DNA of 64,000 nt from Acidovorax sp. Root219 (GCF_001428665.1 NZ_LMIJ01000030.1:192877-256876), one strand, 5' to 3'; positions 8,205-18,954 are shown, counted from the first letter of the stretch. A program made the numbers and translations. The notes: generated by a model not told the origin, from the sequence alone.

Positions 8205-9128
8205 TCAGGGCGATTGATCGCCGCCCTGCACAGCCCACCAGCACTCGCCCATCTGCAGCTGCAGCCATTCGATGAAGCTCACCACCTTGGCAGGCACCAT
8301 GCGCGGCGAAGGGTAGACGGCATGGATCTCCTGCGGCGGCAGGGTCCAGCCGGGCAGCACCGGCACGACGGCGCCGCCCTCGAGCGAGCCGTGCGCCACG
8401 TAGGTCGGCAGCGCCGCGATGCCCATGCCGCCGCGCGCGGCGGCCAGCAGGGCCGAGAGGTTGTTGGAGCGCAGCGGCCCGGCCACCGGCACCGTGAGCG
8501 CCGCGCCCGAGCCGTTGCCCAGGTGCCAGCGCGCATCGCCCTGTGCGGTGCTGTAGATGAGGGCATCGTGGCACGCCAGGTCGGCCGGCTCGGCGGGGGT
8601 GCCGCGCTGCACCAGGTAGTCGCCGGACGCCACCAGCACCCAGGGGTTGAGCCCCAGGTAGCGCGCGCCCAGTGTCGAATCGGCCAGCCGGCCCATGCGA
8701 ATGGCGACGTCGATGCCCTGCTCGACCAGGTTCACATAGCGGTCCTCGAAGACCAGCTCGATCTGCAGGCGCGGGTTCTCGCGCATGAAGCGCATCACCA
8801 GCGGCACCAGCACGCGCCGCCCGAAGGCCACCGAGGTGCTGATGCGCAGCCCGCCCTGCACCTGGGACTGCAGCAGCGCGGCCACGGTCTCGGCCTCTTC
8901 GACATGGTGGGTGATGAGCTTGCACTTCGCGTAGTACAGGCGGCCGATCTCGGTGGGCGACACGCCGCGCGTGCTGCGGTGCAGCAGGCGCGAACCGAGC
9001 TGCTTTTCGAGCTGGGCCACGAGCTTGGTGGCCGAGGGCTGGCCCACGCCCATCTCGGCGGCGGCCTTGCTGAACGAGCCCAGGTCCACCACACGCACGA
9101 ACAGTTTGACTCCGAGAAGGCGATCCAT
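8205..9128 (-). CDS. LysR-family regulator divergent from the glyoxylate operon
   Basis: A 307-residue LysR protein. The HTH lies at about residues 14-40 (SFSKAAAEMGVGQPSATKLV) and the effector domain from about 90. The RHSTRG/GLRIST pattern resembles the CrgA/DmlR subgroup. It is divergent from gcl with 143 bp between starts, so it is the probable regulator of glyoxylate use. The effector is unknown; glyoxylate-related metabolites are a guess from context. Confidence 0.82.
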   Translation of the reverse strand: MDRLLGVKLFVRVVDLGSFSKAAAEMGVGQPSATKLVAQLEKQLGSRLLHRSTRGVSPTEIGRLYYAKCKLITHHVEEAETVAALLQSQVQGGLRISTSVAFGRRVLVPLVMRFMRENPRLQIELVFEDRYVNLVEQGIDVAIRMGRLADSTLGARYLGLNPWVLVASGDYLVQRGTPAEPADLACHDALIYSTAQGDARWHLGNGSGAALTVPVAGPLRSNNLSALLAAARGGMGIAALPTYVAHGSLEGGAVVPVLPGWTLPPQEIHAVYPSPRMVPAKVVSFIEWLQLQMGECWWAVQGGDQSP

Positions 9129-9164
9129 GGAAACGATTATCGGCAGCGCCTGGCGGCCGATTGC

Positions 9165-9179
9165 ATTCCAAAAGGGAAT
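9165..9179. promoter_or_regulatory. Inverted repeat between LysR gene and gcl
   Basis: ATTCC-N5-GGAAT is a perfect 15-bp inverted repeat 37 bp from the LysR start and about 90 bp upstream of gcl. Its size suits a LysR recognition site for autoregulation and gcl control. Function is inferred from position only. Confidence 0.35.
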
Positions 9180-9271
9180 AACGCTAATGCCCTGGATGCG
9201 GGTTCCGGGCTTTGGCCAATGCGGGGAGCATCCAGTCCATCAGTTTTCAAACCCCTTGACAGGAGACCCCG

Positions 9272-11068
9272 ATGGCAACAATGAAGGCCGCCATGGCCGC
9301 CGTGTTGGTGATGGAGAAAGAGGGCATCACGCAGCTGTTCGGCGTGCCCGGCGCTGCGATCAACCCGTTCTATGCGGCGGTGCGCGAGCGCCAGTCGCTC
9401 ACCCACATCCTGGCCCGCCACGTGGAGGCCGCCTCGCACATGGCGGAGGGCTATACCCGCGCCCGGGCAGGCAACATCGGCGTGTGCGTGGGCACCAGCG
9501 GGCCGGCCGGCACCGACATGATCACCGGCCTGTACTCGGCCATCGCCGACAGCATTCCCATCCTGTGCATCACCGGCCAGGCGCCGCGTGCCCGGCTGTA
9601 CAAGGAGGACTTCCAGGCGGTGGACATCGAGTCCATCTCCAAGCCCGTGACCAAGTGGAGCGTGACGGTGCGCGAGCCGGCCCTGGTGCCGCGCGCCTTC
9701 CAGCAGGCCTTCCACCTGATGCGCTCGGGCCGGCCCGGGCCGGTGCTGATCGACCTGCCCTTCGACGTGCAGATGGCCGAGATCGAGTTCGACATCGACA
9801 CCTACGAGCCGCTGCCGGTCTACAAGCCCGCCGCCACGCGCAGGCAGGTGGAAAAGGCGCTGGACATGCTCGAAGCCGCCGAGCGCCCGCTCATCGTGGC
9901 CGGCGGCGGCATCATCAACGCTGATGCCTCGGACCTGCTGGTGGAGTTTGCCGAGCTGACCGGCGTGCCCGTGATCCCCACGCTGATGGGCTGGGGCACC
10001 CTGCCCGACGACCACCCGCTGATGGCCGGCATGTGCGGCCTGCAGACCAGCCACCGCTACGGCAACGCCACCTTGCTGGCCAGCGACTTCGTGATGGGCA
10101 TCGGCAACCGCTGGGCCAACCGGCACACCGGCTCGCCCGAGGTGTACTGCAAGGGGCGCACGTTCGTACACATCGACATCGAGCCCACCCAGATCGGCCG
10201 GGTCTTCAACCCCGACTTCGGCATCGTCAGCGATGCGCGCGCCGCGCTGCAACTGCTGGTGCAGGTGGCGCGTGAGCGCAAGGAGGCCCGGGGCCTGCCC
10301 GACCGCAGCGACTGGGCCGGCCGCTGCGCCGAGCGCAAGTCGCTGATGCACCGCAAGTCGCACTTCACCGAGACCCCGATCAAGCCCATGCGCGTGTACG
10401 AGGAGATGAACGCCGTGCTGCCGCGCGACACCATCTACGTGAGCACCATCGGCCTGAGCCAGATCGCGGGCGCGCAGTTCCTCAAGGTCTACGGCCCGCG
10501 CCAGTGGATCAACTGCGGCCAGGCCGGCCCGCTGGGCTGGACCATTCCGGCTGCGCTGGGTGTGGTGGCGTCTGACCCCACGCGCACGGTGGTCGGCCTC
10601 TCGGGCGACTACGACTTCCAGTTCCTGATGGAAGAACTGGCCGTGGGGGCGCAGTTCAACCTGCCCTATGTGCAGGTGCTGGTCAACAACAGCTACCTGG
10701 GCCTGATACGCCAGGCGCAGCGCGGCTTCGACATGGACTACTGCGTGCAGCTGGCCTTCGAGAACCAGAACGTGGCGCCGGGCGAAGGCGACCTGCGCAG
10801 CTACGGCGTGGACCACCAGGCCGTGGTGCAGGGCCTGGGCTGCCGCTCGCTGCGCGTGACCGACCCCGAGAAGATCGCTGGCGCCCTCACCGAGGCCCTG
10901 GCCCTGGCGCGCGAGCACCGCGTGCCGGTGGTCGTGGAGGTGATCCTGGAGAAGGTCACCAACATCGCCATGGGCACCGAGATCGACAAGGTCAACGAGT
11001 TCGAGGCCATCGACTGCCGCCACCCCGGTGGCCGCGCCGGCCTGGAACTCGCCGGCCTGCTCGACTGA
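9272..11068 (+). CDS. gcl: Glyoxylate carboligase (tartronate-semialdehyde synthase)
   Basis: ThDP- and FAD-dependent enzyme joining two glyoxylates into tartronate semialdehyde with release of CO2. At 598 residues it matches Gcl length. The ThDP enzyme glutamate is replaced by valine at V51 ([14 protein letters not shown]), the hallmark of glyoxylate carboligase. The ThDP-binding GDYDFQF...NNSYLG region is near residues 448-475. It is first in an operon with hyi, tartronate semialdehyde reductase and glycerate kinase; AGGAGA precedes the start. Confidence 0.95.
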   Translation: MATMKAAMAAVLVMEKEGITQLFGVPGAAINPFYAAVRERQSLTHILARHVEAASHMAEGYTRARAGNIGVCVGTSGPAGTDMITGLYSAIADSIPILCITGQAPRARLYKEDFQAVDIESISKPVTKWSVTVREPALVPRAFQQAFHLMRSGRPGPVLIDLPFDVQMAEIEFDIDTYEPLPVYKPAATRRQVEKALDMLEAAERPLIVAGGGIINADASDLLVEFAELTGVPVIPTLMGWGTLPDDHPLMAGMCGLQTSHRYGNATLLASDFVMGIGNRWANRHTGSPEVYCKGRTFVHIDIEPTQIGRVFNPDFGIVSDARAALQLLVQVARERKEARGLPDRSDWAGRCAERKSLMHRKSHFTETPIKPMRVYEEMNAVLPRDTIYVSTIGLSQIAGAQFLKVYGPRQWINCGQAGPLGWTIPAALGVVASDPTRTVVGLSGDYDFQFLMEELAVGAQFNLPYVQVLVNNSYLGLIRQAQRGFDMDYCVQLAFENQNVAPGEGDLRSYGVDHQAVVQGLGCRSLRVTDPEKIAGALTEALALAREHRVPVVVEVILEKVTNIAMGTEIDKVNEFEAIDCRHPGGRAGLELAGLLD

Positions 11069-11091
11069 ACAACATTCAAGGAGACACCCGC

Positions 11092-11874
11092 ATGCCCCGC
11101 TTTGCCGCCAACCTGACCATGCTCTTCACCGAGCTGCCTTTCATCGACCGCTTTGGTGCCGCCGCGCGCGCCGGCTTCACGGCCGTCGAGTTCCTCTTCC
11201 CCTACGCCTGGCCGGCCGAGGAGATCCGGGCCCAGCTCGACGCCCATGGCCTGCAGCTGGTGCTGCACAACCTGCCTGCGGGCGACTGGGGCGCGGGCGA
11301 GCGCGGCATCGCCTGCCTGCCGGGGCGCGAAGCCGAGTTCCGCGACGGCGTGGCGCAGGCCATTGCCTATGCCCAGGCCCTGGGCGTGAACCAGCTCAAC
11401 TGCCTGGCCGGCAAGGCGCCGGTCGATGCGTCCCCGGCGCTGCTGCGCCGCACGCTGGTGGAGAACCTGCGCTTTGCCGCGCAGGAGCTGCGCCAGGCCG
11501 GGCTGCGCCTGCTGGTCGAGCCCATCAACACCCATGACATCCCGGGCTTCTTCGTGAACACCACGGCCCAGGCACTCAGCCTGCTGGACGAGGTGGATGC
11601 CAGCAACGCCTTCGTGCAGTACGACATCTACCACGCCCAGCGCATGGAGGGCGAGCTGGCCGCCACGCTGCAGAAACATCTGGCGCGCATCGGCCACATC
11701 CAGTTGGCCGACAACCCGGGCCGCAACGAGCCGGGCACCGGGGAGATCCACTACGCCTGGCTGTTCCAGCACATCGACGCCATCGGCTACACGGGCTGGA
11801 TCGGCTGCGAATACAAGCCCGCCACCACCACCGAGGCTGGCCTGGGCTGGCGCGAAGCCCTTACCCAACCATGA
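11092..11874 (+). CDS. hyi: Hydroxypyruvate isomerase
   Basis: TIM-barrel isomerase (xylose isomerase-like family), 260 residues, interconverting tartronate semialdehyde and hydroxypyruvate. Features include the N-terminal MPRFAANLTMLFTELPF, the LLVEPINTHDIPGFF region and the HIQLADNPGRNEPGTGEI stretch that form the metal and substrate site. It begins 23 bp after gcl with AAGGAGA in front, and is followed by the reductase gene 19 bp later. Confidence 0.93.
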   Translation: MPRFAANLTMLFTELPFIDRFGAAARAGFTAVEFLFPYAWPAEEIRAQLDAHGLQLVLHNLPAGDWGAGERGIACLPGREAEFRDGVAQAIAYAQALGVNQLNCLAGKAPVDASPALLRRTLVENLRFAAQELRQAGLRLLVEPINTHDIPGFFVNTTAQALSLLDEVDASNAFVQYDIYHAQRMEGELAATLQKHLARIGHIQLADNPGRNEPGTGEIHYAWLFQHIDAIGYTGWIGCEYKPATTTEAGLGWREALTQP

Positions 11875-11893
11875 CTTGCAAGGACATCTCCCA

Positions 11894-12802
11894 ATGACCA
11901 CCACTTCCCTCAAGATCGGTTTCATCGGCCTGGGCACCATGGGCGCGCCCATGGCGCAGCACCTGATCCAGGCCGGCCACCAGCTCTTCGTGCACACCCG
12001 CGGGCGCGTGCCGCCGGCCATTGCCGAAAGCCGGGCCACGCAGTGCGTCACCGCGCGTGGCGTGGCCGAACGTGCAGACGTCGTCTTCACCATGGTGCCG
12101 GACACGCCGCACGTGGAGGCAGCGCTGTTCGGGGAGACCGGCGTGGCGGCCGGTCTCAGCAAGGGCAAGACCGTGGTGGACATGAGCTCCATCTCGCCGA
12201 TTGCCACCAAGGACTTCGCGCAGCGCATCAACGCCCTGGGCTGCGACTACCTTGACGCGCCTGTCTCGGGCGGCGAGGTGGGCGCGAAGAACGCCACGCT
12301 GTCCATCATGGTCGGCGGCCCGGATGCAGCGTTCGAGCGCGTCCGGCCGCTGTTCGAGCTGATGGGCAAGAACATCACCCTGGTGGGCGGCAACGGCGAC
12401 GGGCAGACCGCGAAGGTGGCCAACCAGATCATCGTGGCGCTGAACATCGAGGCCGTGGCCGAGGCCCTGCTGTTCGCCGCCAAGGCCGGTGCCGACCCGG
12501 CGCGCGTGCGCCAGGCGCTGATGGGCGGCTTCGCCTCGTCGAAGATCCTCGAAGTGCATGGCGAGCGCATGCTGCGCCGCACCTTCGACCCCGGCTTTCG
12601 CATCGAGCTGCACCAGAAGGACCTGAACCTGGCCCTGGCCAGCGCACGCGCCCTGGGCGTGGCCCTGCCCAACACCGCCACCGCGCAAGAGCTGTTCAAC
12701 ACCTGCGTGGCGCATGGCGGGGCGGCCTGGGACCACTCGGCCCTGGTGCGTGCGCTCGAAGCCATGGCGAATTTCGAGATCGGCCAGCCGGCCGCCCGCT
12801 GA
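11894..12802 (+). CDS. glxR: 2-hydroxy-3-oxopropionate (tartronate semialdehyde) reductase
   Basis: NAD(P)H-dependent beta-hydroxyacid dehydrogenase reducing tartronate semialdehyde to D-glycerate. It has 302 residues, with the Rossmann GFIGLGTMGAPMA near the N-terminus, the substrate loop DAPVSGGEVGAKNATL at about 117-132 and the catalytic lysine region KVANQIIVALN near 175. It is the third gene of the glyoxylate operon. The start follows the RBS-like AAGGACAT. Confidence 0.92.
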   Translation: MTTTSLKIGFIGLGTMGAPMAQHLIQAGHQLFVHTRGRVPPAIAESRATQCVTARGVAERADVVFTMVPDTPHVEAALFGETGVAAGLSKGKTVVDMSSISPIATKDFAQRINALGCDYLDAPVSGGEVGAKNATLSIMVGGPDAAFERVRPLFELMGKNITLVGGNGDGQTAKVANQIIVALNIEAVAEALLFAAKAGADPARVRQALMGGFASSKILEVHGERMLRRTFDPGFRIELHQKDLNLALASARALGVALPNTATAQELFNTCVAHGGAAWDHSALVRALEAMANFEIGQPAAR

Positions 12803-12803
12803 A

Positions 12804-14087
<1,284 letters not shown>

Positions 14088-14247
14088 AAGCGCGGGCACC
14101 AAGCGGCGCTGGAATGTCCGATTCTGACGCCCGGTTGTCCCCCGCGTGCATGGAGCTGGACACGGGCAAGGCCTAAGATTCGGGAATGCCCTGCCGAATC
14201 ACTCCCCTGCCCCACCCCCTCTGTTCAGCCTGTCCAAGGTCCGCCGC

Positions 14248-15156
14248 ATGAGCGCGCCCGCCGCCCTGCGCCCGCGCGACCTGGTGCTCGCGCTGCTCGT
14301 GATCCTCGTCTGGGGTGTCAATTTCGCCGTCATCAAGGTCGGCCTGGCCGGCGTGCCGCCGCTGCTGCTGGGGGCGCTGCGCTTCATGCTCGCAGCCTTT
14401 CCGGCGCTGCTGTTCTTCAAGGCGCCGAAGGTGCCCCTGCGCCTGTACCTGGCCTTCGGGCTGACCATGTCGGTGGGGCAGTTCGCCTTTTTGTTCAGCG
14501 CCATCCACGTGGGCATGCCCTCGGGGCTGGCCTCGCTGGTGCTGCAGTCGCAATCGTTCTTCACGCTGGTGCTCACGGCCCTGTGGCTGCGCGAGCGCTG
14601 GCAGGGCAACCAGCTGGCCGGCCTGCTGCTCGCGGCCGGGGGGCTGGTGCTGATCGGCAGCGCGCATGGCGCCTCGATGCCGCTGCTGGGTTTTCTGCTC
14701 ACGGTGGCCGCCGCCGCCATGTGGGCCTGCGGCAATATCGTGAGCCGGGCCGTGGGCCGGCACGGGCCCATGAACCAGCTGGCCTTCGTGGTCTGGGCCA
14801 GCCTGGTGCCACCGCTGCCGCTGCTGGCGCTCTCGGTCCTGATCGAAGGGCCTGCCGCCATCTCGACCGCACTGCAGGGCTTCGGCCTGGCTTCCTTCGC
14901 CTCGGTGGCCTACCTCGCCTGGGCGGCCACGCTGTTCGGCTATGGGGTGTGGACCTTCCTGCTCTCGCGCTACCCCATCAACCGCGTGGCGCCCTTCACG
15001 CTGCTGGTGCCGCTGGTGGGCCTGACGACGGGCTGGCTGGCCTTTGGCGAGACACTGCAGCCGGTGCATTTCGCGGGCGGCGCGTTGCTGATGCTGGGGC
15101 TGTTCGTCAACCTCTTCGGCGCACCGCTGCTGGCGCGGCTGCGGCCCAAGACCTGA
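14248..15156 (+). CDS. eamA: EamA/RhaT (DMT) family exporter
   Basis: Membrane protein of 302 residues with about ten hydrophobic segments and two EamA repeats. The sequence resembles E. coli EamA, an O-acetylserine/cysteine exporter (LVLALLVILVWGVNFAVIKVGL at the start; the GYGVWTFLLSRYP and RVAPFTLLVPLVG region in the second repeat). The ~160 bp before it holds no gene and probably its own promoter. The substrate is not certain; DMT exporters vary. Confidence 0.8.
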   Translation: MSAPAALRPRDLVLALLVILVWGVNFAVIKVGLAGVPPLLLGALRFMLAAFPALLFFKAPKVPLRLYLAFGLTMSVGQFAFLFSAIHVGMPSGLASLVLQSQSFFTLVLTALWLRERWQGNQLAGLLLAAGGLVLIGSAHGASMPLLGFLLTVAAAAMWACGNIVSRAVGRHGPMNQLAFVVWASLVPPLPLLALSVLIEGPAAISTALQGFGLASFASVAYLAWAATLFGYGVWTFLLSRYPINRVAPFTLLVPLVGLTTGWLAFGETLQPVHFAGGALLMLGLFVNLFGAPLLARLRPKT

Positions 15157-15206
15157 GCAACGGCGCCGGGATACCGCGGCAAGCCTGGCGCAACAGGTCG
15201 GCTGAA

Positions 15207-15235
15207 TTGACATTGCCCCCAAAAACATATATATT
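15207..15235 (+). promoter_or_regulatory. Sigma-70 promoter of the aox-nsrR operon
   Basis: TTGACA at 15207-15212 and TATATT at 15230-15235 are separated by 17 bp, an almost consensus sigma-70 promoter. It lies about 85 bp upstream of the alternative oxidase start. The -10 element lies inside the NsrR-like palindrome, so binding would block transcription. Confidence 0.65.
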
Positions 15236-15247
15236 AAATATATGTTT
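15223..15247. promoter_or_regulatory. NsrR-like operator over the aox promoter
   Basis: Two 11-bp arms, AACATATATAT (15224-15234) and AAATATATGTT (15236-15246), flank a single T. They are inverted repeats with one mismatch and can be extended by one A/T pair. The 11-1-11 layout is that of known NsrR sites. It overlaps the -10 box, and an nsrR gene is the second gene of the operon. Direct autorepression relieved by nitric oxide is inferred. Confidence 0.6.
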
Positions 15248-15319
15248 ACGCGGCGCGGTAGGCAGCAAACCACCCAGAACCTTGGCCACTCGATCCCAGC
15301 GCCACTACTGGAATGCACC

Positions 15320-15973
15320 ATGACCCACGACAACGACCTCGCTGACAACCTCGATTCGCACCACGCCGCCACCGGCTTCTCTGACCGCGTGGCCCTGTCC
15401 ATCACGCTCGCGCTGCGCTTTCTGGCCGACACCTTCTTCGCCAAGCGCTACGGCAACCGCGCCATTGTTCTGGAAACCGTAGCCGCCGTTCCCGGCATGG
15501 TGGGCGGCATGCTCGTGCATCTGCGCTGTCTGCGCTGGATGGTGGACGACGCAGGCTGGATCCGCACCCTGCTCGACGAAGCCGAGAACGAGCGCATGCA
15601 CCTGATGACCTTCGTGCAGATCGCCAAGCCCAACGGGTTCGAGCGCGCCGTGGTGCTGCTGACCCAGGCCGTGTTCTTCGTCTTCTTCTTTGCGCTGTAC
15701 CTGGTCTCGTCGCGCACCGCACACCGGCTGGTGGGCTACTTCGAAGAACAGGCCGTGGTCAGCTACACCCTGTACCTGGAGGAGATCGACGCAGGCCGCG
15801 TGGAGAACATCCCCGCCCCGGCCCTGGCCATCGCCTACTGGAACCTGCCGGCCGACGCCCGGCTGCGCGACGTGGTGCTGGCCGTGCGTGCCGACGAGGC
15901 AGGCCACCGCGATGTGAACCACGGGTTTGCCGATGCGCTGGACGGCACCACAGCCGTGCAGCACGCCAACTGA
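15320..15973 (+). CDS. aox: Alternative oxidase (di-iron ubiquinol oxidase)
   Basis: Membrane-bound, cyanide-resistant ubiquinol oxidase that reduces oxygen without pumping protons. The 217 residues contain the di-iron ligands E52 (LETVAAVPG), E91 and H94 (NERMH), a glutamate in FEEQAV (E142/E143), and E183 and H186 (DEAGH). A strongly hydrophobic segment at about 111-129 anchors it to the membrane. Bacterial AOX is uncommon but known. It is co-transcribed with nsrR, which implies a role in respiration during nitric oxide stress, since AOX resists NO while haem-copper oxidases do not. Confidence 0.92.
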   Translation: MTHDNDLADNLDSHHAATGFSDRVALSITLALRFLADTFFAKRYGNRAIVLETVAAVPGMVGGMLVHLRCLRWMVDDAGWIRTLLDEAENERMHLMTFVQIAKPNGFERAVVLLTQAVFFVFFFALYLVSSRTAHRLVGYFEEQAVVSYTLYLEEIDAGRVENIPAPALAIAYWNLPADARLRDVVLAVRADEAGHRDVNHGFADALDGTTAVQHAN

Positions 15974-16007
15974 CACAATCCGGCGCAATGCCACCCTGCC
16001 CTGCCCC

Positions 16008-16496
16008 ATGCGCCTGACCCTGTTCACCGACTACTCCCTGCGCGTGCTGCTCGTGCTGGCCTCGCGCACCGAGGCCCTGGTCACCATCGCCGACATCACC
16101 GAGGCCTTTGGCATCTCGCAGGCCCACCTGATGAAGGTCACCCAGGCGCTGGGCAAGACCGGCTGGGTGGACACGGTGCGCGGCCGCAACGGCGGCATGC
16201 GCTTGGCGGCCGACCCACGCAAGCTCTCGCTCGGCGAGGTGGTGCGCCGGCTGGAGGCCGACTTCGCACTGGTGGAATGCATGGGCGAAGACAACCACTG
16301 CGTGCTGACCGGGGGCTGCGGCCTGGAGGTGGCCCTGCGGCAGGCCACCGAGGTCTTCCTGCGCGAGCTCGATCGCTACTCGATCGCCGACCTGGTCAAC
16401 ACCAGCCCGGCGCTGGCGCAGTTGGCGCTGTGGCAGCCCGTCACCTGGAAGGGGCTGGCGCAGCGTCCGGCCGCAGCGGACCGCGGCCACGCCTGA
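16008..16496 (+). CDS. nsrR: Rrf2-family nitric-oxide-sensing repressor NsrR
   Basis: Rrf2 protein of 162 residues with an N-terminal HTH (TIADITEAFGISQAHLMKV) and three cluster cysteines C91, C98 and C104 (ECMGEDNHC...GGC), the spacing of NsrR Fe-S regulators. It lies 34 bp after aox in the same direction. The start is at MRLTLFTDYSLR, the conserved N-terminus of the family. It is probably the regulator of aox and of itself through the palindrome at 15223-15247. Confidence 0.88.
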   Translation: MRLTLFTDYSLRVLLVLASRTEALVTIADITEAFGISQAHLMKVTQALGKTGWVDTVRGRNGGMRLAADPRKLSLGEVVRRLEADFALVECMGEDNHCVLTGGCGLEVALRQATEVFLRELDRYSIADLVNTSPALAQLALWQPVTWKGLAQRPAAADRGHA

Positions 16497-16507
16497 GCAA
16501 GCCCCCC

Positions 16508-17497
16508 TCAGTCCAGGGTGATGTTGTTGCCCTTGATGACGTTGACCCAGCGCTTGCCGTCCACCTGCAGCACACTGGCAAAGGCCTCGGGCGTGCCGCC
16601 GATGGGCACCAGGCCCATGCTGCCCAGGTACTTTTTGTACTCGTCGGATGCCACGATCTTCTGCGACGCGGCGGCCACCATGTCGATGGCGGCCTGCGGC
16701 GTGCCCTTCAGGGCAAAGATGCCATGCCAGGAGTCGCCCTCGAAGCCCGGGAAGGTCTCCGCCACGGTGGGCACCTGGGGCAGGGATTCGAGGCGCTGGC
16801 GGCTCGACACGGCCAGCGCCCGCACCCGGCCCGTGCGGATGAACTGCAGCACGTCGGCAATGGGGCTGAAGGCCGTGTCCACCGTGCCGCCCACGATGTC
16901 GTTGAGCCCGCCGTCCTTGTAGGGCACGTGGTTCATCGCAACGTTGGCGCTGTTGGCGAAATGCGCCATGGACACATGCGGCGCCGTCGCCACGCCGTAG
17001 GACGCATAGCTCACCTTGCCCGGCTTGTCTTTGGCCTCCTTGATGAGGTCGGGCAGGGTCTTGAAGGACGAGCTGCTGGCCACGGTGATCACCAGCGGGA
17101 TCGACAGGGTCTGGATCACCGGCACCAGGTCGCCGACCTGGTAGGGCAGCTTCCTGTAGACATAGGGGTTGATCGAGATCGTGCCGCTGGCGGTGTACAG
17201 GAAGGTGTAGCCGTCGGCCGGCGCAGCCACGAACTGCTGCGTGCCGACGATGGTGCTGGCGCCCGGCCGGTTGTCGACGATGACGCCCTGGCCCACGGCC
17301 TTGGACAACCGCTCGGCCCAGAAGCGCGCCATCACGTCGGGCGCTGTGCCCGCCGGGAAAGGCACGATCACCTTGATGGGGCGGCTCGGGTACTTGTCTT
17401 GCGCCAGGGCCGGGGTGGCCAGGCACTGCGCCAGCGCGAGCAGCGCCAGCCCCATGAGGTGGCGGCGGGGAGATGGTTGGGTTGCTTTCGTTGTCAT
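16508..17497 (-). CDS. Bug-family (TTT) periplasmic solute-binding protein
   Basis: A 329-residue receptor with a signal peptide (hydrophobic run about 15-30, cleavage near PALAQ) and the typical Bug start YPSRPIKVIVPFPAGTAPDVMAR. This family binds small carboxylates, aromatic acids or amides in the periplasm. It is the last gene of the hydroxyquinol-type operon, 27 bp after maleylacetate reductase, so its ligand may be a precursor of that pathway. No TctA/TctB membrane genes are nearby. Confidence 0.88.
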   Translation of the reverse strand: MTTKATQPSPRRHLMGLALLALAQCLATPALAQDKYPSRPIKVIVPFPAGTAPDVMARFWAERLSKAVGQGVIVDNRPGASTIVGTQQFVAAPADGYTFLYTASGTISINPYVYRKLPYQVGDLVPVIQTLSIPLVITVASSSSFKTLPDLIKEAKDKPGKVSYASYGVATAPHVSMAHFANSANVAMNHVPYKDGGLNDIVGGTVDTAFSPIADVLQFIRTGRVRALAVSSRQRLESLPQVPTVAETFPGFEGDSWHGIFALKGTPQAAIDMVAAASQKIVASDEYKKYLGSMGLVPIGGTPEAFASVLQVDGKRWVNVIKGNNITLD

Positions 17498-17524
17498 GCT
17501 TGTCTCCTGTGGAATGCTTGTTCG

Positions 17525-18628
17525 TTACGGCGATGGCGCGGGTCTTCGCCCCTCGTAGGCCATTTGCAGCAGATGGCGCACGGCGCCCTTCTCCAGCGGC
17601 CGGGGGTTGGGGTACTGCTGGGTCAGGGCCAGGTCGCAGGCCGTGTCGAGGTCGGCTTCTCGCAGGCCCAGGTCACGCAAGGCCACGGGCGCCCCCGCGG
17701 CCTGCGCCAGGTCGAACAGCGCGCCGGCCACGTCGCCAGGCGCTACGCAACCCAGGGCGCGTGCGATGCGCTTGGCCGCAGCCGGCACATGGCCCAGGTT
17801 GAAGGCCAGCGCATGCGGCAGCACCACGGTGTGGGTCTCGGCGTGCGGCAGGCTGAAGCTGCCGCCCAGGGTGTGGCACAGCTTGTGGTGCAGGGCCACG
17901 CTGACATTGCCCAGCACGCTGCCGCACAGCCAGGCGCCGTACAGGGCATCGCCGCGCGCCTGCACGTCGCTGCCGTCACGGTGCAGGGCCGGCAGCGCCC
18001 GGGCCAAGGCGCGGATGCCCTCTTCGGCCATCAGGTCCATGACGGGGTTGCCGTCCTCTGCATACAGGCCCTCTACCGCATGCGCAATGGCATTGATGCC
18101 GCTGGTGATGCTCAGCGGCACGGGCAGCGACAGCGTGAGCTCGGGATCGTAGATCACCGTGCGCGGCATCACCCGGGCATCGCGGCCCGTGGTCTTGAGG
18201 CCGGCTTCGGTGATGCCGTAGATCGGCGTCATCTCGCTGCCCGCGTAGGTGGTCGGTATGGCCAGGATGGGCAGGCCCGAGTCGAGCGCAATCGCCTTGC
18301 CCAGGCCGATGGTGGAGCCGCCGCCGATGGCGACGGCGCAGTCGGCCCCCAGCCGGCGCGCCTCGTCACGCGCCGCCCGTGCGGCCTCGATGGGCACATG
18401 CATCTCGGCCCGGGCAAAGACGCCGGCTGCGCGCGCACCCAGGCGGTCTGCCACCTGCCGGGCCTGCGCCACCTGCCCGGGCGTGCACAGCACGAGGGCG
18501 CGCCGCGCGCCCAGCAGATCGATCTCGCGTTCGAGGTGGGCCAGCGCCCCGGCGCCGAACACGGTGCGCGGCGACTGGTGGCGGTAGACGAAGTCGTGCA
18601 TGGGGTGGTTCTCCGGCGGGGCACTCAT
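17525..18628 (-). CDS. Maleylacetate reductase
   Basis: Iron-alcohol-dehydrogenase-fold enzyme of 367 residues reducing maleylacetate to 3-oxoadipate with NAD(P)H. Features are GGGSTIGLGKAIAL for the nucleotide site, IPTTYAGSEMTPIYGIT, and HHKLCHTLGGSFSLPHAETHTVVLP, all typical of maleylacetate reductases. Its ATG overlaps the stop of the upstream Dabb gene (ATGA at 18625-18628). An in-frame ATG at 18601 is a possible alternative start. With the dioxygenase upstream it completes hydroxyquinol breakdown. Confidence 0.9.
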   Translation of the reverse strand: MSAPPENHPMHDFVYRHQSPRTVFGAGALAHLEREIDLLGARRALVLCTPGQVAQARQVADRLGARAAGVFARAEMHVPIEAARAARDEARRLGADCAVAIGGGSTIGLGKAIALDSGLPILAIPTTYAGSEMTPIYGITEAGLKTTGRDARVMPRTVIYDPELTLSLPVPLSITSGINAIAHAVEGLYAEDGNPVMDLMAEEGIRALARALPALHRDGSDVQARGDALYGAWLCGSVLGNVSVALHHKLCHTLGGSFSLPHAETHTVVLPHALAFNLGHVPAAAKRIARALGCVAPGDVAGALFDLAQAAGAPVALRDLGLREADLDTACDLALTQQYPNPRPLEKGAVRHLLQMAYEGRRPAPSP

Positions 18629-18954
18629 GCCGCAGCCACTGGGTAGTCCACCTGGTAGCGCGCGGTGCGCATGGCGCCCAGTTCGGCCCGCACGCGCAGG
18701 TGCTCGGGGTGCTCGGCATAGGCGGCCAGGGCCTCGGGCGAATCGAACTCGCTGTAGAGCACCACGTCGCAGGCGTAGCCGGTGCGGCTCACGTCCACGC
18801 CGATCTCCAGGTGCCGCAGGCCGGGGATGCGGCCCTTGAGGCTGGCGAAGCTGGCGCACAGGCGCTCGATGTTGTGCTGGCGCTCGGGGGGCGTGTCGCC
18901 CTGCACGTTCCACATCACGATGTGGCGGATGGCAGTGGAGCTGGTGTGGTTCAT
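18625..18954 (-). CDS. Dabb (stress-responsive alpha/beta-barrel) domain protein
   Basis: Small protein of 109 residues with the ferredoxin-like Dabb pattern: IRHIVMWNVQG at the start, the central DVVLYSEFDSPEALAAY, and the late VDYPVAAA. It overlaps both neighbours by ATGA, so it is translationally coupled between the dioxygenase and maleylacetate reductase. Dabb proteins are often dimeric and a few are enzymes (olivetolic acid cyclase type). Its role in aromatic breakdown is not known. Confidence 0.75.
   Translation of the reverse strand: MNHTSSTAIRHIVMWNVQGDTPPERQHNIERLCASFASLKGRIPGLRHLEIGVDVSRTGYACDVVLYSEFDSPEALAAYAEHPEHLRVRAELGAMRTARYQVDYPVAAA

Noticed and set aside
5125-9171. Open frame of 1348 codons on the minus strand.
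   Set aside because: It runs through nagG, nagH, nagL and the aminotransferase in other frames and is rich in R, G, A and H as expected of a high-GC shadow. The true genes there have clear family motifs.
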